DNA of 64,000 nt from Nocardioides sp. YR527 (GTDB lineage: Bacteria; Actinomycetota; Actinomycetes; Propionibacteriales; Nocardioidaceae). The position numbers and the translations under genes are program-made. Location of the stretch: positions 1 to 64,000 of the forward strand of contig NZ_FNFN01000004.1 in the NCBI RefSeq assembly GCF_900101045.1. The letters run 5' to 3'. Below, piece by piece: positions 15,530 through 24,052 of the stretch (position 1 is its first letter; each line of letters starts with the position of its first letter). Under the pieces are notes generated by a model. The model did no database searches. It worked only from the letters and a program-made list of their open reading frames with translations, and had not been told where the DNA came from.

Positions 15530-17062
15530 TCACCCGACGTTGACCGTGCGGGTGGGGTAGCCGGTGGCTCCGTCGGGAGCGGGCGGCGCCTCGTCGGCGG
15601 TCTGCGGAGTCCCGGTGCGGTCGTACGCCCTCGCCTGGATCCGGTGCTCGCCCTCGGTCGCGTCCCAGCGGTAGGTCCACTGGCGCCAGGTGTCGATGCT
15701 GTCCTCGGCGGCGAGCGTGGCGGGCTGCCAGGGGCCGTCGTCGATGCGTACCTCGACCTTGCTCACGCCGCGGTGCTGCGCCCACGCGACCCCGGCGACG
15801 GTCACCTCGCCGGGCATCGTGTCCTCGCCCGGGAGGTCGATGCGGGACTCGGTCTTGATCGGGCCCTCGGCGGACCAGCCGCGGTCGGTCCAGTAGGCAC
15901 GGAAGTCGGCGAAGCGGGTGACCTCGAGGTCGGTGAGCCACTTGGTCGCCGAGACGTAGCCGTAGAGGCCGGGGACGACCATGCGTACCGGGAAGCCGTG
16001 GTCCCGGGTCAGCGGCTCGCCGTCCTGGGCGATCGCGAGCAGGGCGTCGCGGCCGTCGGTGAGTGCCTCGAGCGGGGTGCCGATGGTGATGCCGTCGGCA
16101 CCGGTGGACTTCACCGCGTCGGCGTCGGGGGAGAGGCCGGCGCGCTTGAGGACGTCGCGGATGCGTACGCCGGTCCAGGTCGCGTTGCCGATCAGGTCGC
16201 CGCCGACCTCGTTGGAGACGCAGCAGATCGTCACGCGGCGCTCGTAGAGCGGCATCGCGAGCAGGTCCTCGTAGGTGAGCTCGATCGGTCTGTCGACCAG
16301 GCCGTGGATCTTGAGGCGGTAGTCGGTGACGTCGACGCGTGGGGTGAGCAGGGCGATGTCGATGCGGTAGAAGTCGTCGACGGGGGTCAGGTGGGGCGTC
16401 AGCCCGTCGATCCGGAGCTCCGCGCCTGCCGGGAGGGGCGCGGCGGGGGAGACGGCTGCCGGGATGGCCACGTTCGTCACCGGGAGCCGGCGTCCGGTGA
16501 CCACCTTGGCGCCGACGCCGCCGGCCGCGCCCGCAGCGGTCACGGCCGCCGCGGCGACCAGGAACCTGCGACGGTCGAAGCCCTCGGGTGCCTCTGCCTC
16601 GGTGGCCGGACCGTCGGTGTCGCGCAGCGTCCGGGTGAGGAGGATCAGTGCGGTGATGCCGACCGCGAGGCCGATCACCAGCGCGATGACCCCGGTCCTC
16701 CCGTTGTCGGCCCGGTCGGCCAGGAGGGCGGCGATGTCGATGGCCCCGAGGAGCAGCAGCATGCCCACGCCGAGGGCGGGGCGGCGTACGGCCAGGGCGC
16801 CGGCGACCCCGAGCAGGACCAGCGTGACCAGTCCGACGCAGGCGAGCAGGATCGGCTTGTCGGCGGTGCCGAAGGTGGCGACCGCCGCCTCCTTGAGCCA
16901 GCGCGGGGTGAGGTCGATGACCCGGTCGCCGAGCGCGAGCAGGGGCGAGGCACCACCGGCGAGGGCGGCGATGAGCTCGGCGACGCCGAGGCCGAGCACA
17001 CCGGCGGCGATCCCCGCGAGGGGGGCGTAGGGAGGACGTCCGAGGACATTGCGAGATGTCAT
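15530..17062 (-). CDS. Membrane-fused molybdopterin oxidoreductase (sulfite-oxidase fold)
   Basis: Protein of 510 residues. Residues 1-145 contain four to five membrane helices. A twin-arginine-like segment DRRRFLVAAAAV (163-174) with a second hydrophobic run leads into a sulfite-oxidase-type molybdopterin domain. Cys281 in CVSNEVGG is the expected molybdenum ligand; SATKWLTDLEV and the C-terminal Mo-co dimerisation-type immunoglobulin fold complete it. The catalytic part should lie outside the membrane. Natural substrate is unknown; periplasmic sulfite or methionine-sulfoxide-type chemistry is typical. It is divergent from a SigK/RskA-type pair with about 100 bp between starts, so control by that sigma factor is plausible. 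Confidence 0.85.
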   Translation of the reverse strand: MTSRNVLGRPPYAPLAGIAAGVLGLGVAELIAALAGGASPLLALGDRVIDLTPRWLKEAAVATFGTADKPILLACVGLVTLVLLGVAGALAVRRPALGVGMLLLLGAIDIAALLADRADNGRTGVIALVIGLAVGITALILLTRTLRDTDGPATEAEAPEGFDRRRFLVAAAAVTAAGAAGGVGAKVVTGRRLPVTNVAIPAAVSPAAPLPAGAELRIDGLTPHLTPVDDFYRIDIALLTPRVDVTDYRLKIHGLVDRPIELTYEDLLAMPLYERRVTICCVSNEVGGDLIGNATWTGVRIRDVLKRAGLSPDADAVKSTGADGITIGTPLEALTDGRDALLAIAQDGEPLTRDHGFPVRMVVPGLYGYVSATKWLTDLEVTRFADFRAYWTDRGWSAEGPIKTESRIDLPGEDTMPGEVTVAGVAWAQHRGVSKVEVRIDDGPWQPATLAAEDSIDTWRQWTYRWDATEGEHRIQARAYDRTGTPQTADEAPPAPDGATGYPTRTVNVG

Positions 17063-17163
17063 GCTGTGGGTTCGTGGCCGATCGATGGTCGGATGGGACC
17101 AATCCTCCCACTCTTCGGCTGCGAACCCGTGACGAGATCGGTCATCTGTCGAAAGGGGTGCGC

Positions 17164-17766
17164 ATGCGAAGAGCGCTGCGGGTCGTGGGCGAGGAGTCGT
17201 CGCCGGACCCCGATGACGCCCTGGACCCGGCGGCGGTGCTCGCCGCGGTCGCCGGTGGCGACCTCGATGCCTTCGGCCGGCTCTACGACGACCTGGCTCC
17301 GCTCGTCTTCGGCGTCGCCCGGCGGGTCGTTCGCGACCCCTCGCGGGCGGAGGAGGTGACCCAGGAGGTGTTCACCGAGATGTGGCGCCAGGCGGCCCGC
17401 TTCGACCCCTCGCGCGGCTCCGTCCGGACGTGGGTGCTGACGATCGCCCACCGTCGCGCGGTCGACACCGTGCGCTCCACGCAGGCCTCGCGGGCTCGGG
17501 AGGAGCACGCCGCCCGGCGTGAGCCGACCGACGTCGCCGGCCCGGAGGACGCCGTCGTCACGGCGTCGGAGCACGAGGGCGTACGCCGCTGCCTGGACTC
17601 CCTCACGCCCCTGCAGTCCCAGGCCGTGCGGCTGGCCTACTACCAGGGCTTCACCTATCCCGAGGTCGCCGAGCTGCTCGGCCGGCCGCTGCCGACGGTC
17701 AAGTCGCGGATGCGGGACGGGCTGATCCGTCTTCGAGACTGCCTGGAGGTGCAGGATGGCGCCTGA
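17164..17766 (+). CDS. sigK: ECF sigma factor, SigK type
   Basis: Protein of 200 residues. Region 2 (about residues 35-105) contains FGRLYDDLAPLVFGVARRVV and EEVTQEVFTEMWRQA; region 4 (about 145-195) contains LTPLQSQAVRLAYYQGFTY and VAELLGRPLPTVKSRMRDGL, a helix-turn-helix for the -35 element. Its stop overlaps the start of an RskA-family anti-sigma gene by 11 bp. ATG 17164 follows GAAAGGGG and is preferred; the frame is open further upstream to 17056. In mycobacteria SigK controls mpt70/mpt83 and dipZ; here the divergent molybdoenzyme is the obvious candidate target, which is inference. Confidence 0.87.
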   Translation: MRRALRVVGEESSPDPDDALDPAAVLAAVAGGDLDAFGRLYDDLAPLVFGVARRVVRDPSRAEEVTQEVFTEMWRQAARFDPSRGSVRTWVLTIAHRRAVDTVRSTQASRAREEHAARREPTDVAGPEDAVVTASEHEGVRRCLDSLTPLQSQAVRLAYYQGFTYPEVAELLGRPLPTVKSRMRDGLIRLRDCLEVQDGA

Positions 17767-18433
17767 CGTGCATGGCCTGGTCGGGGCCTACCTGCTCAAC
17801 TCTTTGGAGGACGAGGAGCGCGCGGAGGTGGAGGCGCACCTGGCTGCCTGCCCCGACTGCCGGGAGGAGGTCGACTCGCTGCGGTCGGCGACCGCCTCGC
17901 TGGCCGGTCAGGTCGCCGAGACGCCGCCGGCATCGCTGCGCGCCCGGGTGATGCGTACGGCCTCGGAGACTCCGCAGCTCCCGCCCGCCGTCGCCGCGGG
18001 CCGCCCCCGTCGTCGCCGGATCGCGGGCGTGATCGCCGCGGTCGCGGCCCTGGTCGTCGGTGTCGGCGTGACGGTCGGCGTCGTCGTAGGCGATGACGAC
18101 CCGCCCGCGATGACCGCCGCCGAGGTGATGTCGGCCCCCGATGCGCGGATGCACAAGGAGGAGACCTCCGACGGCGAGCTGATGGTCGCGATGTCTAACG
18201 AGATGCGCATGGTCGCCGTCGACACCGCCGATCTCGACCGCCCCGCCGGGATGACCTACCAGGTCTGGTGGCACACCGAGGCCGGCATGGAGTCCGCCGG
18301 CGTCCTCGACGAGGAGATGTCGGTCGCCGTACCCGTCGAGGACGGGGATCTCATGGTCACCATGGAACCCATGGGCGGCTCCGACGAACCGTCGGCGAAC
18401 GTCATCTTTCAGATGCCCGCCGAGAGCCTCTGA
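17756..18433 (+). CDS. rskA: RskA-family transmembrane anti-sigma factor
   Basis: Protein of 225 residues. The cytoplasmic N-terminus has a zinc-binding anti-sigma motif, His28-x3-Cys32-x2-Cys35 (HLAACPDC), with His6 upstream. One membrane helix spans about 89-111, and an extracytoplasmic RskA domain follows with the QVWWHTEAG block near the middle. It should hold the preceding sigma factor at the membrane until regulated proteolysis or a redox cue releases it. GGAGGTGCAGG before the ATG is a strong ribosome binding site inside the sigma gene. The stop codon is followed at once by the composite inverted-repeat element. Confidence 0.87.
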   Translation: MAPDVHGLVGAYLLNSLEDEERAEVEAHLAACPDCREEVDSLRSATASLAGQVAETPPASLRARVMRTASETPQLPPAVAAGRPRRRRIAGVIAAVAALVVGVGVTVGVVVGDDDPPAMTAAEVMSAPDARMHKEETSDGELMVAMSNEMRMVAVDTADLDRPAGMTYQVWWHTEAGMESAGVLDEEMSVAVPVEDGDLMVTMEPMGGSDEPSANVIFQMPAESL

Positions 18434-18551
18434 CGCCGAGACGTCAGCTAGGTCGGCCGAGACGTCACCTACGTCGGCCGAGTTGGCATCAGTGCGCCAA
18501 CTCGGCCGACGTAGGTGACGCTTCGGCCGACGGGGGTGACGGCTCGGCCTC
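18432..18551. repeat. Composite inverted-repeat element, 21-bp periodic (copy A)
   Basis: The 8-mer TCGGCCGA occurs at 18453, 18474, 18502 and 18523, that is with spacing 21, 28, 21. Degenerate fifth and sixth units lie one period outside (18432 and 18544). The inner arms form a perfect 24-bp stem (18464-18487 with 18496-18519) around an 8-nt loop. It fills the gap between the convergent rskA and idsA genes, so termination in both directions is likely. A second copy with the same spacing is at 54017-54136. Confidence 0.85.
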
Positions 18552-19635
18552 AGACCGTTCGCTGGGTGGCGGCGGTGGCGAGGGCGCGGAGGACTTCGGC
18601 GGCGTTCGCGTCGAGGACACCTGACGCCTTGGCGTCGTCGAGGGCGGTGAGACCCTGGGCGGCGAGCTCGGTGATGGTCTTCTCGACCTGCTGCTCGGCG
18701 CCGGAGAAGGTGATGAGCGCACGGAGCGCCGCGACCTGGTCCGCGTTGAGCGGTTGGCCGAGGGCCTGGTCCAACAGGTCGGCGTCCTCAGGGGTCGACC
18801 CGGCCAGGGCGAGGGCCACCAGGACGGTGCGCTTGCCCTCGACGAGGTCGTCGCCGGCGGGTTTGCCGGTGACCGAGGGGTCGCCGAAGACGCCGAGGAG
18901 GTCGTCGCGGAGCTGGAAGGCCTCGCCGACGGGGAGGCCGTAGCCCGAGAGCGCCTCGATCTGCTCCGGGGAGGCTCCGGCCAGGGCGGCGCCGACGTGG
19001 AGCGGGCGCTCGACGGAGTACTTGGCCGCCTTGTAGCGCACCACCTTCATCGCGGCCTCCACGTCCGCCGCGCCGCGCGCCTGGACGGTGATGTCGAGGA
19101 ACTGCCCGGCGATGACCTCGCTGCGGGTGTGGTCGAAGACCGACAGCGCGGCGGCGGTCTCGGGTGCCCCGAACCCAGCGGTACGCAGCAGCTCATCGGC
19201 CCACGTCAGCAGCAGGTCCCCGAGGAGCACAGCAGCGGCATCGCCGTAGGCGCGGGACCGGCCCGGCCAGCCCGCGGCGGCGTGGTCGGCCTCGAACGCG
19301 CGGTGGGCGGCCGGCGCTCCGCGCCGGGTGTCGGAGTCGTCGATCACGTCGTCGTGGACGAGCGCCGAGGCCTGGAGCAGCTCGAGCGCGGCAGCCGCCC
19401 GCACGAGCGACTCCTCCTCTCCCGGCGAGGGTGAGGGGCGGACCGCGTGGAAGCCCCAGTAGCAGAACGCCGCCCGCAGCCGCTTGCCGCCGGACATCGA
19501 CTCCCGAGCCCGGCGCAGCAGCGGCTCGACCTCGTCGCCGAGCGGAACCAGCCGCTCGGACTGGGTCTCGAGAAAGGTGTCCAGCGCCCCCTGGACGCGA
19601 CGGCGGAATTCATCGGCGTCCCACGTTTCATTCAC
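18550..19635 (-). CDS. idsA: Polyprenyl (geranylgeranyl-type) diphosphate synthase
   Basis: Protein of 361 residues that chain-elongates allylic diphosphates with isopentenyl diphosphate. The first Asp-rich motif DDVID (D95, D96, D99) and the second, RDDLLGVFGD, are both intact, as is the GGKRLR substrate-binding block (about 49-54). Product length cannot be set with confidence. M. tuberculosis has idsA2 at the equivalent place near pknL/Rv2175c. The start is GTG 19635, with GGAGA immediately upstream and TAGGCT (19642-19647) 6 nt away as a possible -10 box. The divergent metF begins 34 bp away, so the two promoters overlap. Confidence 0.87.
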   Translation of the reverse strand: MNETWDADEFRRRVQGALDTFLETQSERLVPLGDEVEPLLRRARESMSGGKRLRAAFCYWGFHAVRPSPSPGEEESLVRAAAALELLQASALVHDDVIDDSDTRRGAPAAHRAFEADHAAAGWPGRSRAYGDAAAVLLGDLLLTWADELLRTAGFGAPETAAALSVFDHTRSEVIAGQFLDITVQARGAADVEAAMKVVRYKAAKYSVERPLHVGAALAGASPEQIEALSGYGLPVGEAFQLRDDLLGVFGDPSVTGKPAGDDLVEGKRTVLVALALAGSTPEDADLLDQALGQPLNADQVAALRALITFSGAEQQVEKTITELAAQGLTALDDAKASGVLDANAAEVLRALATAATQRTV

Positions 19636-19669
19636 TCTCCGAGCCTAGGGCACTCACTACGATGGCCCG

Positions 19670-20560
19670 ATGGTGACTGGACGTGGACGCTCCCTCGCGG
19701 AGCTGATCAACCAAGGCGAGCGCTCCTTCTCCTTCGAGTTCTTCCCGCCGAAGGACGAGGCCGGCGAGGAGCAGTTGTGGAACGCGGTGCGCGCCCTGGA
19801 GCCCTACCGCCCCACCTTCGTGAGCGTCACCTACGGTGCCGGCGGCTCGACCCGTGACAAGACGGTCGCCATCACCGGCCGGATCGCCGCGGAGACCGAG
19901 CTGCTGCCGGTCGCCCACCTGACCTGCGTCGGTCACACCCGCGACGAGGTCGCCGGGATCCTGGACTCCTACGCGGCGAAGGGAGTCGCGCACGTGATGG
20001 CGCTGCGCGGCGACCCCGCCGAGGGGCCGCGCGCCGAGTGGACCCCGACCGCGGGCGGGCTCGACTACGCGATCGATGTGGTGAAGCTGGCCCGCGAGCG
20101 CGGCGACTTCCGCATCGGCGTCGCAGCCTTCCCCGAGGGCCACCCGAGCGCGGAGTCGCTCGAGGCCGACGCCGACGTGCTGGTCGCCAAGGCGAAAGCC
20201 GGCGCCGAGTTCGCGGTCACCCAGATGTTCTTCCGCGCGGCCGACTACTTCGGCCTCGTCGACCGCGTCCGCGCCCGCGGCGTCGACATCCCGATCCTGC
20301 CGGGGATCATGCCGATCCTGAACCTCGCCGCCATCCGGCGCCAGAGCGAGCTGATCGGCGCCGAGGTCCCCGAGGAGATCGTCGAGCGCCTCGGTGCTGC
20401 CGGCCCCGAGGCGGCCGACATCCGTGCCGAGGGCATCGTCGTGGCCGCCGAGCTGTGCCAGGAGCTCCTCGACGGCGGCGCTCCCGGGCTGCACTTCTAC
20501 ACGCTCAACCGTTCCAAGGCGACGCTGGAGATCTTCGCCAAGCTCAACGTGACGGTCTAA
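19670..20560 (+). CDS. metF: Methylenetetrahydrofolate reductase
   Basis: Protein of 296 residues that reduces 5,10-methylene-THF to 5-methyl-THF for methionine synthesis, using FAD. Family signatures: FSFEFFPPKDE near the N-terminus with the catalytic Glu, FVSVTYGAGGS, HLTCVG, MALRGDPA, TQMFFRAADYF and PILPGIMPI. Length is normal. ATG 19670 has no Shine-Dalgarno, but TACGAT (19658-19663) lies 6 nt upstream, consistent with leaderless translation. Its TAA overlaps the stop of the convergent FAD oxidoreductase by 3 bp. mmuM, which also makes methionine, lies at 54 kb. Confidence 0.92.
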   Translation: MVTGRGRSLAELINQGERSFSFEFFPPKDEAGEEQLWNAVRALEPYRPTFVSVTYGAGGSTRDKTVAITGRIAAETELLPVAHLTCVGHTRDEVAGILDSYAAKGVAHVMALRGDPAEGPRAEWTPTAGGLDYAIDVVKLARERGDFRIGVAAFPEGHPSAESLEADADVLVAKAKAGAEFAVTQMFFRAADYFGLVDRVRARGVDIPILPGIMPILNLAAIRRQSELIGAEVPEEIVERLGAAGPEAADIRAEGIVVAAELCQELLDGGAPGLHFYTLNRSKATLEIFAKLNVTV

Positions 20561-21879
20561 CGAGCAGGCCCGATCGACTGCGCGACCAGCGCCGAGGAGA
20601 GGCCGGCGTACGGCAGCCCGGAGCCCGGGGTGGCGTGCGCGCCGGCGGCGTAGACGTTGGGGAGCGGGGTGCGCGGCCCGAGACGCTGGAACACCGTCCC
20701 GCGCCCCGCCCACTTCACACCCAGCGGCGACCCGCGCCAGCGGCGTACGAGCTCGGCGGCGCCCAGGTCGACGCGGTGCACGACGTGCTCGCGCAGGTCG
20801 ATCTTGTGGCGCGCCAGCGCCAGCAGGACGTCCTCCATCAGCTTGCCGTAGGAGTGGATCGTCCAGGCGTGCTGTCCCTCGGGGGCGAGCCCGCGGGTGC
20901 GTACGACCAGGGTGGGCTCGCCGTGGAGCACCAGCTCGTCGGGAAGATCGACCAGATGCTCGGGCAGCGAGGAGAGCCCGAGGTGGAACGTCATCGGCGG
21001 GATCGCCGGCAACGTGCGGTCCACCAGCGGCCGCAGGGCCGGCAGCGAGCGCGGGTCGAAGGCGACCACGACCGCTCCGTCGGCGCCGAGATCGATCTCG
21101 CCGGAGGTGGTGCTGACCGCGACCGCTCGTCCTTCGCGTACGACGATGTCCTCCACCCGGGTCGCGGTCTGCACCGAGACCCGGCGGGTGGTCATCCGGG
21201 CGGCGAGCACCTCCGCGACCACCCCCATCCCGCCCTCGACCCGCCAGGCGCCGAAGCGCTGCTCGAGGTAGGCGGTGAGCCCCGCCCAGGCAGGTACGTC
21301 ACGCAGCTCCTGCCCCGCCGCGACGAACGGGTGCGCCGCGACCAGCCGGAGCCGCTCGTCCTTGAAGGTCTTGCGCAGCCGCTTGTGGAGGGTCTCGCGC
21401 GACCGGAACCGCTCCGCGACAGCCGAGGGCAGTGCCGAGGGCTCCCACGGGACCTCGAAGTAGTGCTGGCGCAGCACCTCCCAGTCCTCGCTGAACCTGG
21501 CGACGTAGTCGGTCCAGTGCTGGCCCATGCCCGGGCCCAGCTCGTCGAAGGCCGCCAGCTGCGCCCCGCGGGTGCCACCGGGCACCGCGACCGAGGTCTT
21601 GTCGGCGAACCGGTGCTCGCGGACGACGTCCATCGGCACCAGCTCGAGCTCACGCTCCGCGGGCCGCCCGGACTTGCGGAACAGGTCGCGCATCACCGCG
21701 GGCAGCAGCGTCGAGGTCGCCGAGGCGTCCCAGGTGAACCCCTCCTCACGCACCGGCACCAGAGCGCCGCCGAGCTCACCGGAGGCCTCGAGCAGGGTCA
21801 CCGAGTGGCCGAGCTTGGCCAGCCTGGCGGCGCTGGCCATCCCGGCGTACCCGCCCCCGAGGACGACGACGCCCGTCAC
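20557..21879 (-). CDS. FAD-dependent oxidoreductase, phytoene-desaturase-like
   Basis: Protein of 440 residues. It opens with a dinucleotide-binding fold (VVVLGGGYAGMASAARLAKLGH) and ends with the carotenoid-desaturase-type FAD block NVYAAGAHATPGSGLPYAGLS. A conserved AFDPRSLP-like block lies between. It belongs to the CrtI/PDS superfamily, but the exact substrate is unknown. Beside a polyprenyl diphosphate synthase an isoprenoid substrate is attractive, though the two genes are separated by metF and no phytoene synthase is present. GTG 21879 overlaps the TGA of the DUF4126 gene (GTGA), so the two are translationally coupled. Confidence 0.8.
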   Translation of the reverse strand: MTGVVVLGGGYAGMASAARLAKLGHSVTLLEASGELGGALVPVREEGFTWDASATSTLLPAVMRDLFRKSGRPAERELELVPMDVVREHRFADKTSVAVPGGTRGAQLAAFDELGPGMGQHWTDYVARFSEDWEVLRQHYFEVPWEPSALPSAVAERFRSRETLHKRLRKTFKDERLRLVAAHPFVAAGQELRDVPAWAGLTAYLEQRFGAWRVEGGMGVVAEVLAARMTTRRVSVQTATRVEDIVVREGRAVAVSTTSGEIDLGADGAVVVAFDPRSLPALRPLVDRTLPAIPPMTFHLGLSSLPEHLVDLPDELVLHGEPTLVVRTRGLAPEGQHAWTIHSYGKLMEDVLLALARHKIDLREHVVHRVDLGAAELVRRWRGSPLGVKWAGRGTVFQRLGPRTPLPNVYAAGAHATPGSGLPYAGLSSALVAQSIGPAR

Positions 21880-22511
21880 TGGACGGGGTAGGGCTTGGTG
21901 GTGCCGTCGGAGGGGCCCTGCGACGGTGGCGCGCCCCGTCTTCCGCGCCGGGTCAGCCTGCGCCAGCCCCCGCGAACGGCGCGGAGGAGGAGATACATCA
22001 GCACCAGACCGGCCGCCAGCAGGACCGCGGCGATGCCGGCGGCGGCCAACGGGTGCTCGGTCGCGAACCAGACCACGCCGAGGACGAGGCCGTCCTCGGC
22101 CAGGCTGACCACCGAGTTGGAGACCGGCTCGGGGGAGGAGTTGACCGCCAGCCGCTCGCTCGCCTTGACCAGGTGGGACATCAGCGCCGAGGTGCCGCCC
22201 ACGACGCCGCCGACGGCCGCGCTGAGCGAGTCGGCCTCACCGGCGAGCAGAACGCCGATCACCGCGCCGATCGTGGGCCGGATCACCGTGGAGATCGAGT
22301 CCCAGGTGGAGTCGACGTAGGGCACCTTGTCGGCGACGAACTCGATCGCGAACATCGCCCCCGCTGCCGCCAGCACCGGCCAGGTGCCGAGCACGTCGGG
22401 GATCTCCTCGGCCCCGGTCGTGCGCTGCACGATGCCGAGCACCAGCACGACCAGATAGGCGTTGATGCCACTGGCCCACCCGCTGGAGAAGGTCAGCGCT
22501 AGAGATTCCAT
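21876..22511 (-). CDS. DUF4126 family membrane protein
   Basis: Protein of 211 residues with about five hydrophobic helices. The opening SSGWASGINAYLVVLVLGI and the glycine-rich GAVIGVLLAGEADSLSAAVGG region fit DUF4126, a family of unknown function. A basic tail (RRLTRRGRRG) should be cytoplasmic. ATG 22511 is chosen because the first helix starts soon after it; the frame extends to 22694 but the added residues look like noise from a repeat region. It overlaps the downstream oxidoreductase start by 4 bp. Confidence 0.75.
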   Translation of the reverse strand: MESLALTFSSGWASGINAYLVVLVLGIVQRTTGAEEIPDVLGTWPVLAAAGAMFAIEFVADKVPYVDSTWDSISTVIRPTIGAVIGVLLAGEADSLSAAVGGVVGGTSALMSHLVKASERLAVNSSPEPVSNSVVSLAEDGLVLGVVWFATEHPLAAAGIAAVLLAAGLVLMYLLLRAVRGGWRRLTRRGRRGAPPSQGPSDGTTKPYPVQ

Positions 22512-22556
22512 GGGGACATCTTGGCGTACGGCACCGACATCCGAGCCTGCGACCGC

Positions 22557-22665
22557 GCGAGGCGATGTCCTGAGCTTGTCGAAGGGAACGAGCGCGGCCG
22601 CACACGGGAGGAGGTCGAGCGAGCGCAGCGACTGAGCTTGCGAAGCCGCGAAGCGGGTCGAGACC
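22557..22665. repeat. REP-like intergenic repeat region
   Basis: Non-coding stretch of the 22512-22779 gap. It holds two related units, CTGAGCTTGTCGAAG (22570-22584) and CTGAGCTTGCGAAG (22632-22645), with the flanks GGTCGAGCGAGCGCAGCGA and GCGGGTCGAGACC. This is the style of short palindromic repeats scattered between genes in Nocardioides-like genomes. Nothing else is evident before the promoter region of the next gene. Confidence 0.55.
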
Positions 22666-22779
22666 GAGTCGCGTCGGCCCGAGACCAAGCGCACGCGATC
22701 CCGTATTTACCTCCGTTGTGCCCCGTGCGGCAGAATGGGCTGATCAACGCAGAGTTCCCCCACGTCGCAAGGAGACCGG

Positions 22780-23373
22780 ATGACCATGACGACACCCGAC
22801 GAGAACGAAGGTGTGGTCGTGAACGAGGACCTGGAGACCACCGTCGAGGTGGCTGCCCTCGCTGCTGAGCCCGTGCCGCGGGAGATGACGTGGGCGGTTC
22901 GGCTGATCGTCGGTCTGATCGCGTTCAGCGCCGTCGTGGTCGTGGTGATGGTGCTGCGTTCCGATGACCTGGTGCGCGCGTGGGCGGAGGGCAACGCCTC
23001 GGCCAAGCGCATCCTGGAGACCGAGGGGCTCGAGGCCCTCATCAACCCGCCCACCGACAACCGGGTCAGCGCGCCGGCGTTCATCGCCCCCGCGATCACC
23101 CTGTTCGGCGTGATGGCCATCATGCTCGGCGTGCTCACGGTCTTCCTCCGCAACGGCTTCGAGTGGGCCCGCATCGTGATCACGTTCCTGGTCTTCATCT
23201 CCGCGGTGGCCAGCGTCGGTGGCATCCTGACCGGCCCGCCGGTGATCATCAGTGTGCTGACGACGATCGCGATCGTCATCGCCGCGGGGCTGCTGGTGGT
23301 CATGTGGCTGCCGGCCAACACCCGCTACATCCACCCGCCGCACCTCATCCGCGGCGCCGTCGCCGACGACTGA
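22780..23373 (+). CDS. Four-helix membrane protein of unknown function
   Basis: Protein of 197 residues. A hydrophilic N-terminus of about 38 residues is followed by a helix (AVRLIVGLIAFSAVVVVVMVL), a polar loop of about 45 residues and three more closely spaced helices (about residues 105-185). The C-terminus is short. I recognise no family motif; the layout is common among actinobacterial conserved membrane proteins. AAGGAG (22769-22774) supports ATG 22780. It lies between a repeat region and the SOS operon and appears to be transcribed alone. Confidence 0.7.
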   Translation: MTMTTPDENEGVVVNEDLETTVEVAALAAEPVPREMTWAVRLIVGLIAFSAVVVVVMVLRSDDLVRAWAEGNASAKRILETEGLEALINPPTDNRVSAPAFIAPAITLFGVMAIMLGVLTVFLRNGFEWARIVITFLVFISAVASVGGILTGPPVIISVLTTIAIVIAAGLLVVMWLPANTRYIHPPHLIRGAVADD

Positions 23374-23415
23374 GCGACCCCGGCAGGGCTCGACACGCCC
23401 CGTCACCGAAACGTC

Positions 23416-23470
23416 TTGTGACTGTCGGTGGCGGGGTGTAGTTTGATCACGTGTTCGAACAGATGTTCGA
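23416..23470 (+). promoter_or_regulatory. LexA-controlled promoter of the HEPN / methyltransferase / dinB operon
   Basis: TTGTGA (23416-23421), 17 bp, then TAGTTT (23439-23444) make a plausible sigma-A promoter. The sequence TCGAACAGATGTTCGA (23455-23470) follows and fits the actinobacterial/Bacillus SOS box CGAACRNRYGTTYG with no mismatch. It covers the expected start of transcription, so LexA binding would block initiation. Confidence 0.8.
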
Positions 23471-23562
23471 ACAACCAGGCTCTGGCGGGCGTCGTCCTCG
23501 ACCCCCGACGCCCGTCGGAGCCGTCCACTGCGGGGTCGACCGTGAGCGAGAAGGACGACCCG

Positions 23563-24003
23563 ATGCATCTGCTGCCGGCCACGACGCACAGCTACCTCTT
23601 CCGAGCCACCGAGACCCTCGCGGAGGCGATCGTGGCCGACGACGTGCCGAGCAGGTACGCCATCGCTCATGTCGCCGCCCTCCAGGCCGCCGCCGCGCTG
23701 ATCGCCGCCCGCACCGACCCCGTCGAGGCCGCGAGCCGCGCCGGGCGCCGTCGTCCGTGGAACGCCTGGGTCCGGCTCAAGAAGGTCGCGCCGGAGCTCT
23801 CCGAATGGGCCGACTACTTCGCCGCCGGCGCCGCCAAGCGTGCCGCCGCGGAGGCCGGCTCGATCCGGGCGGTCACCGCGGAGGAGGCCGATGAGCAGGT
23901 GCGGGACGCCGACCGGTTCCTCGCCGTCGTCGAGGAGTCGCTCGGGCTGATGGCCCACACCACTCAGGCCACCCGGCTGCGACACGACCGCCTCGTGGGC
24001 TGA
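23563..24003 (+). CDS. SAV_6107-type HEPN domain protein
   Basis: Small helical protein of 146 residues. The segment RYAIAHVAALQAAAALIAART, then RRPWNAWVRLKKVAPELSEWADYFAAGA, is the conserved core of the SAV_6107 HEPN family common in actinobacteria beside DNA polymerase IV. HEPN domains are often RNases or nucleotide binders; an R-x4-H (RYAIAH) is present, but in an early helix, so nuclease activity is uncertain. ATG 23563 has AAGGA 7 nt upstream; GTG 23542 in the same frame is an alternative. A perfect LexA box lies about 100 bp upstream, so the gene should be DNA-damage inducible. Confidence 0.75.
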   Translation: MHLLPATTHSYLFRATETLAEAIVADDVPSRYAIAHVAALQAAAALIAARTDPVEAASRAGRRRPWNAWVRLKKVAPELSEWADYFAAGAAKRAAAEAGSIRAVTAEEADEQVRDADRFLAVVEESLGLMAHTTQATRLRHDRLVG

Positions 24004-24052
24004 TTCAGGTGTGGCGTACGCAGGGTGGGAAGCAGGGCCTACGCTTGGCCTC

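Noticed and set aside
18432..18551. CRISPR array, considered because of evenly spaced repeats
   Set aside because: Units are only 8-13 bp, spacers are themselves similar, and the arms are inverted about a centre; no cas genes are near.
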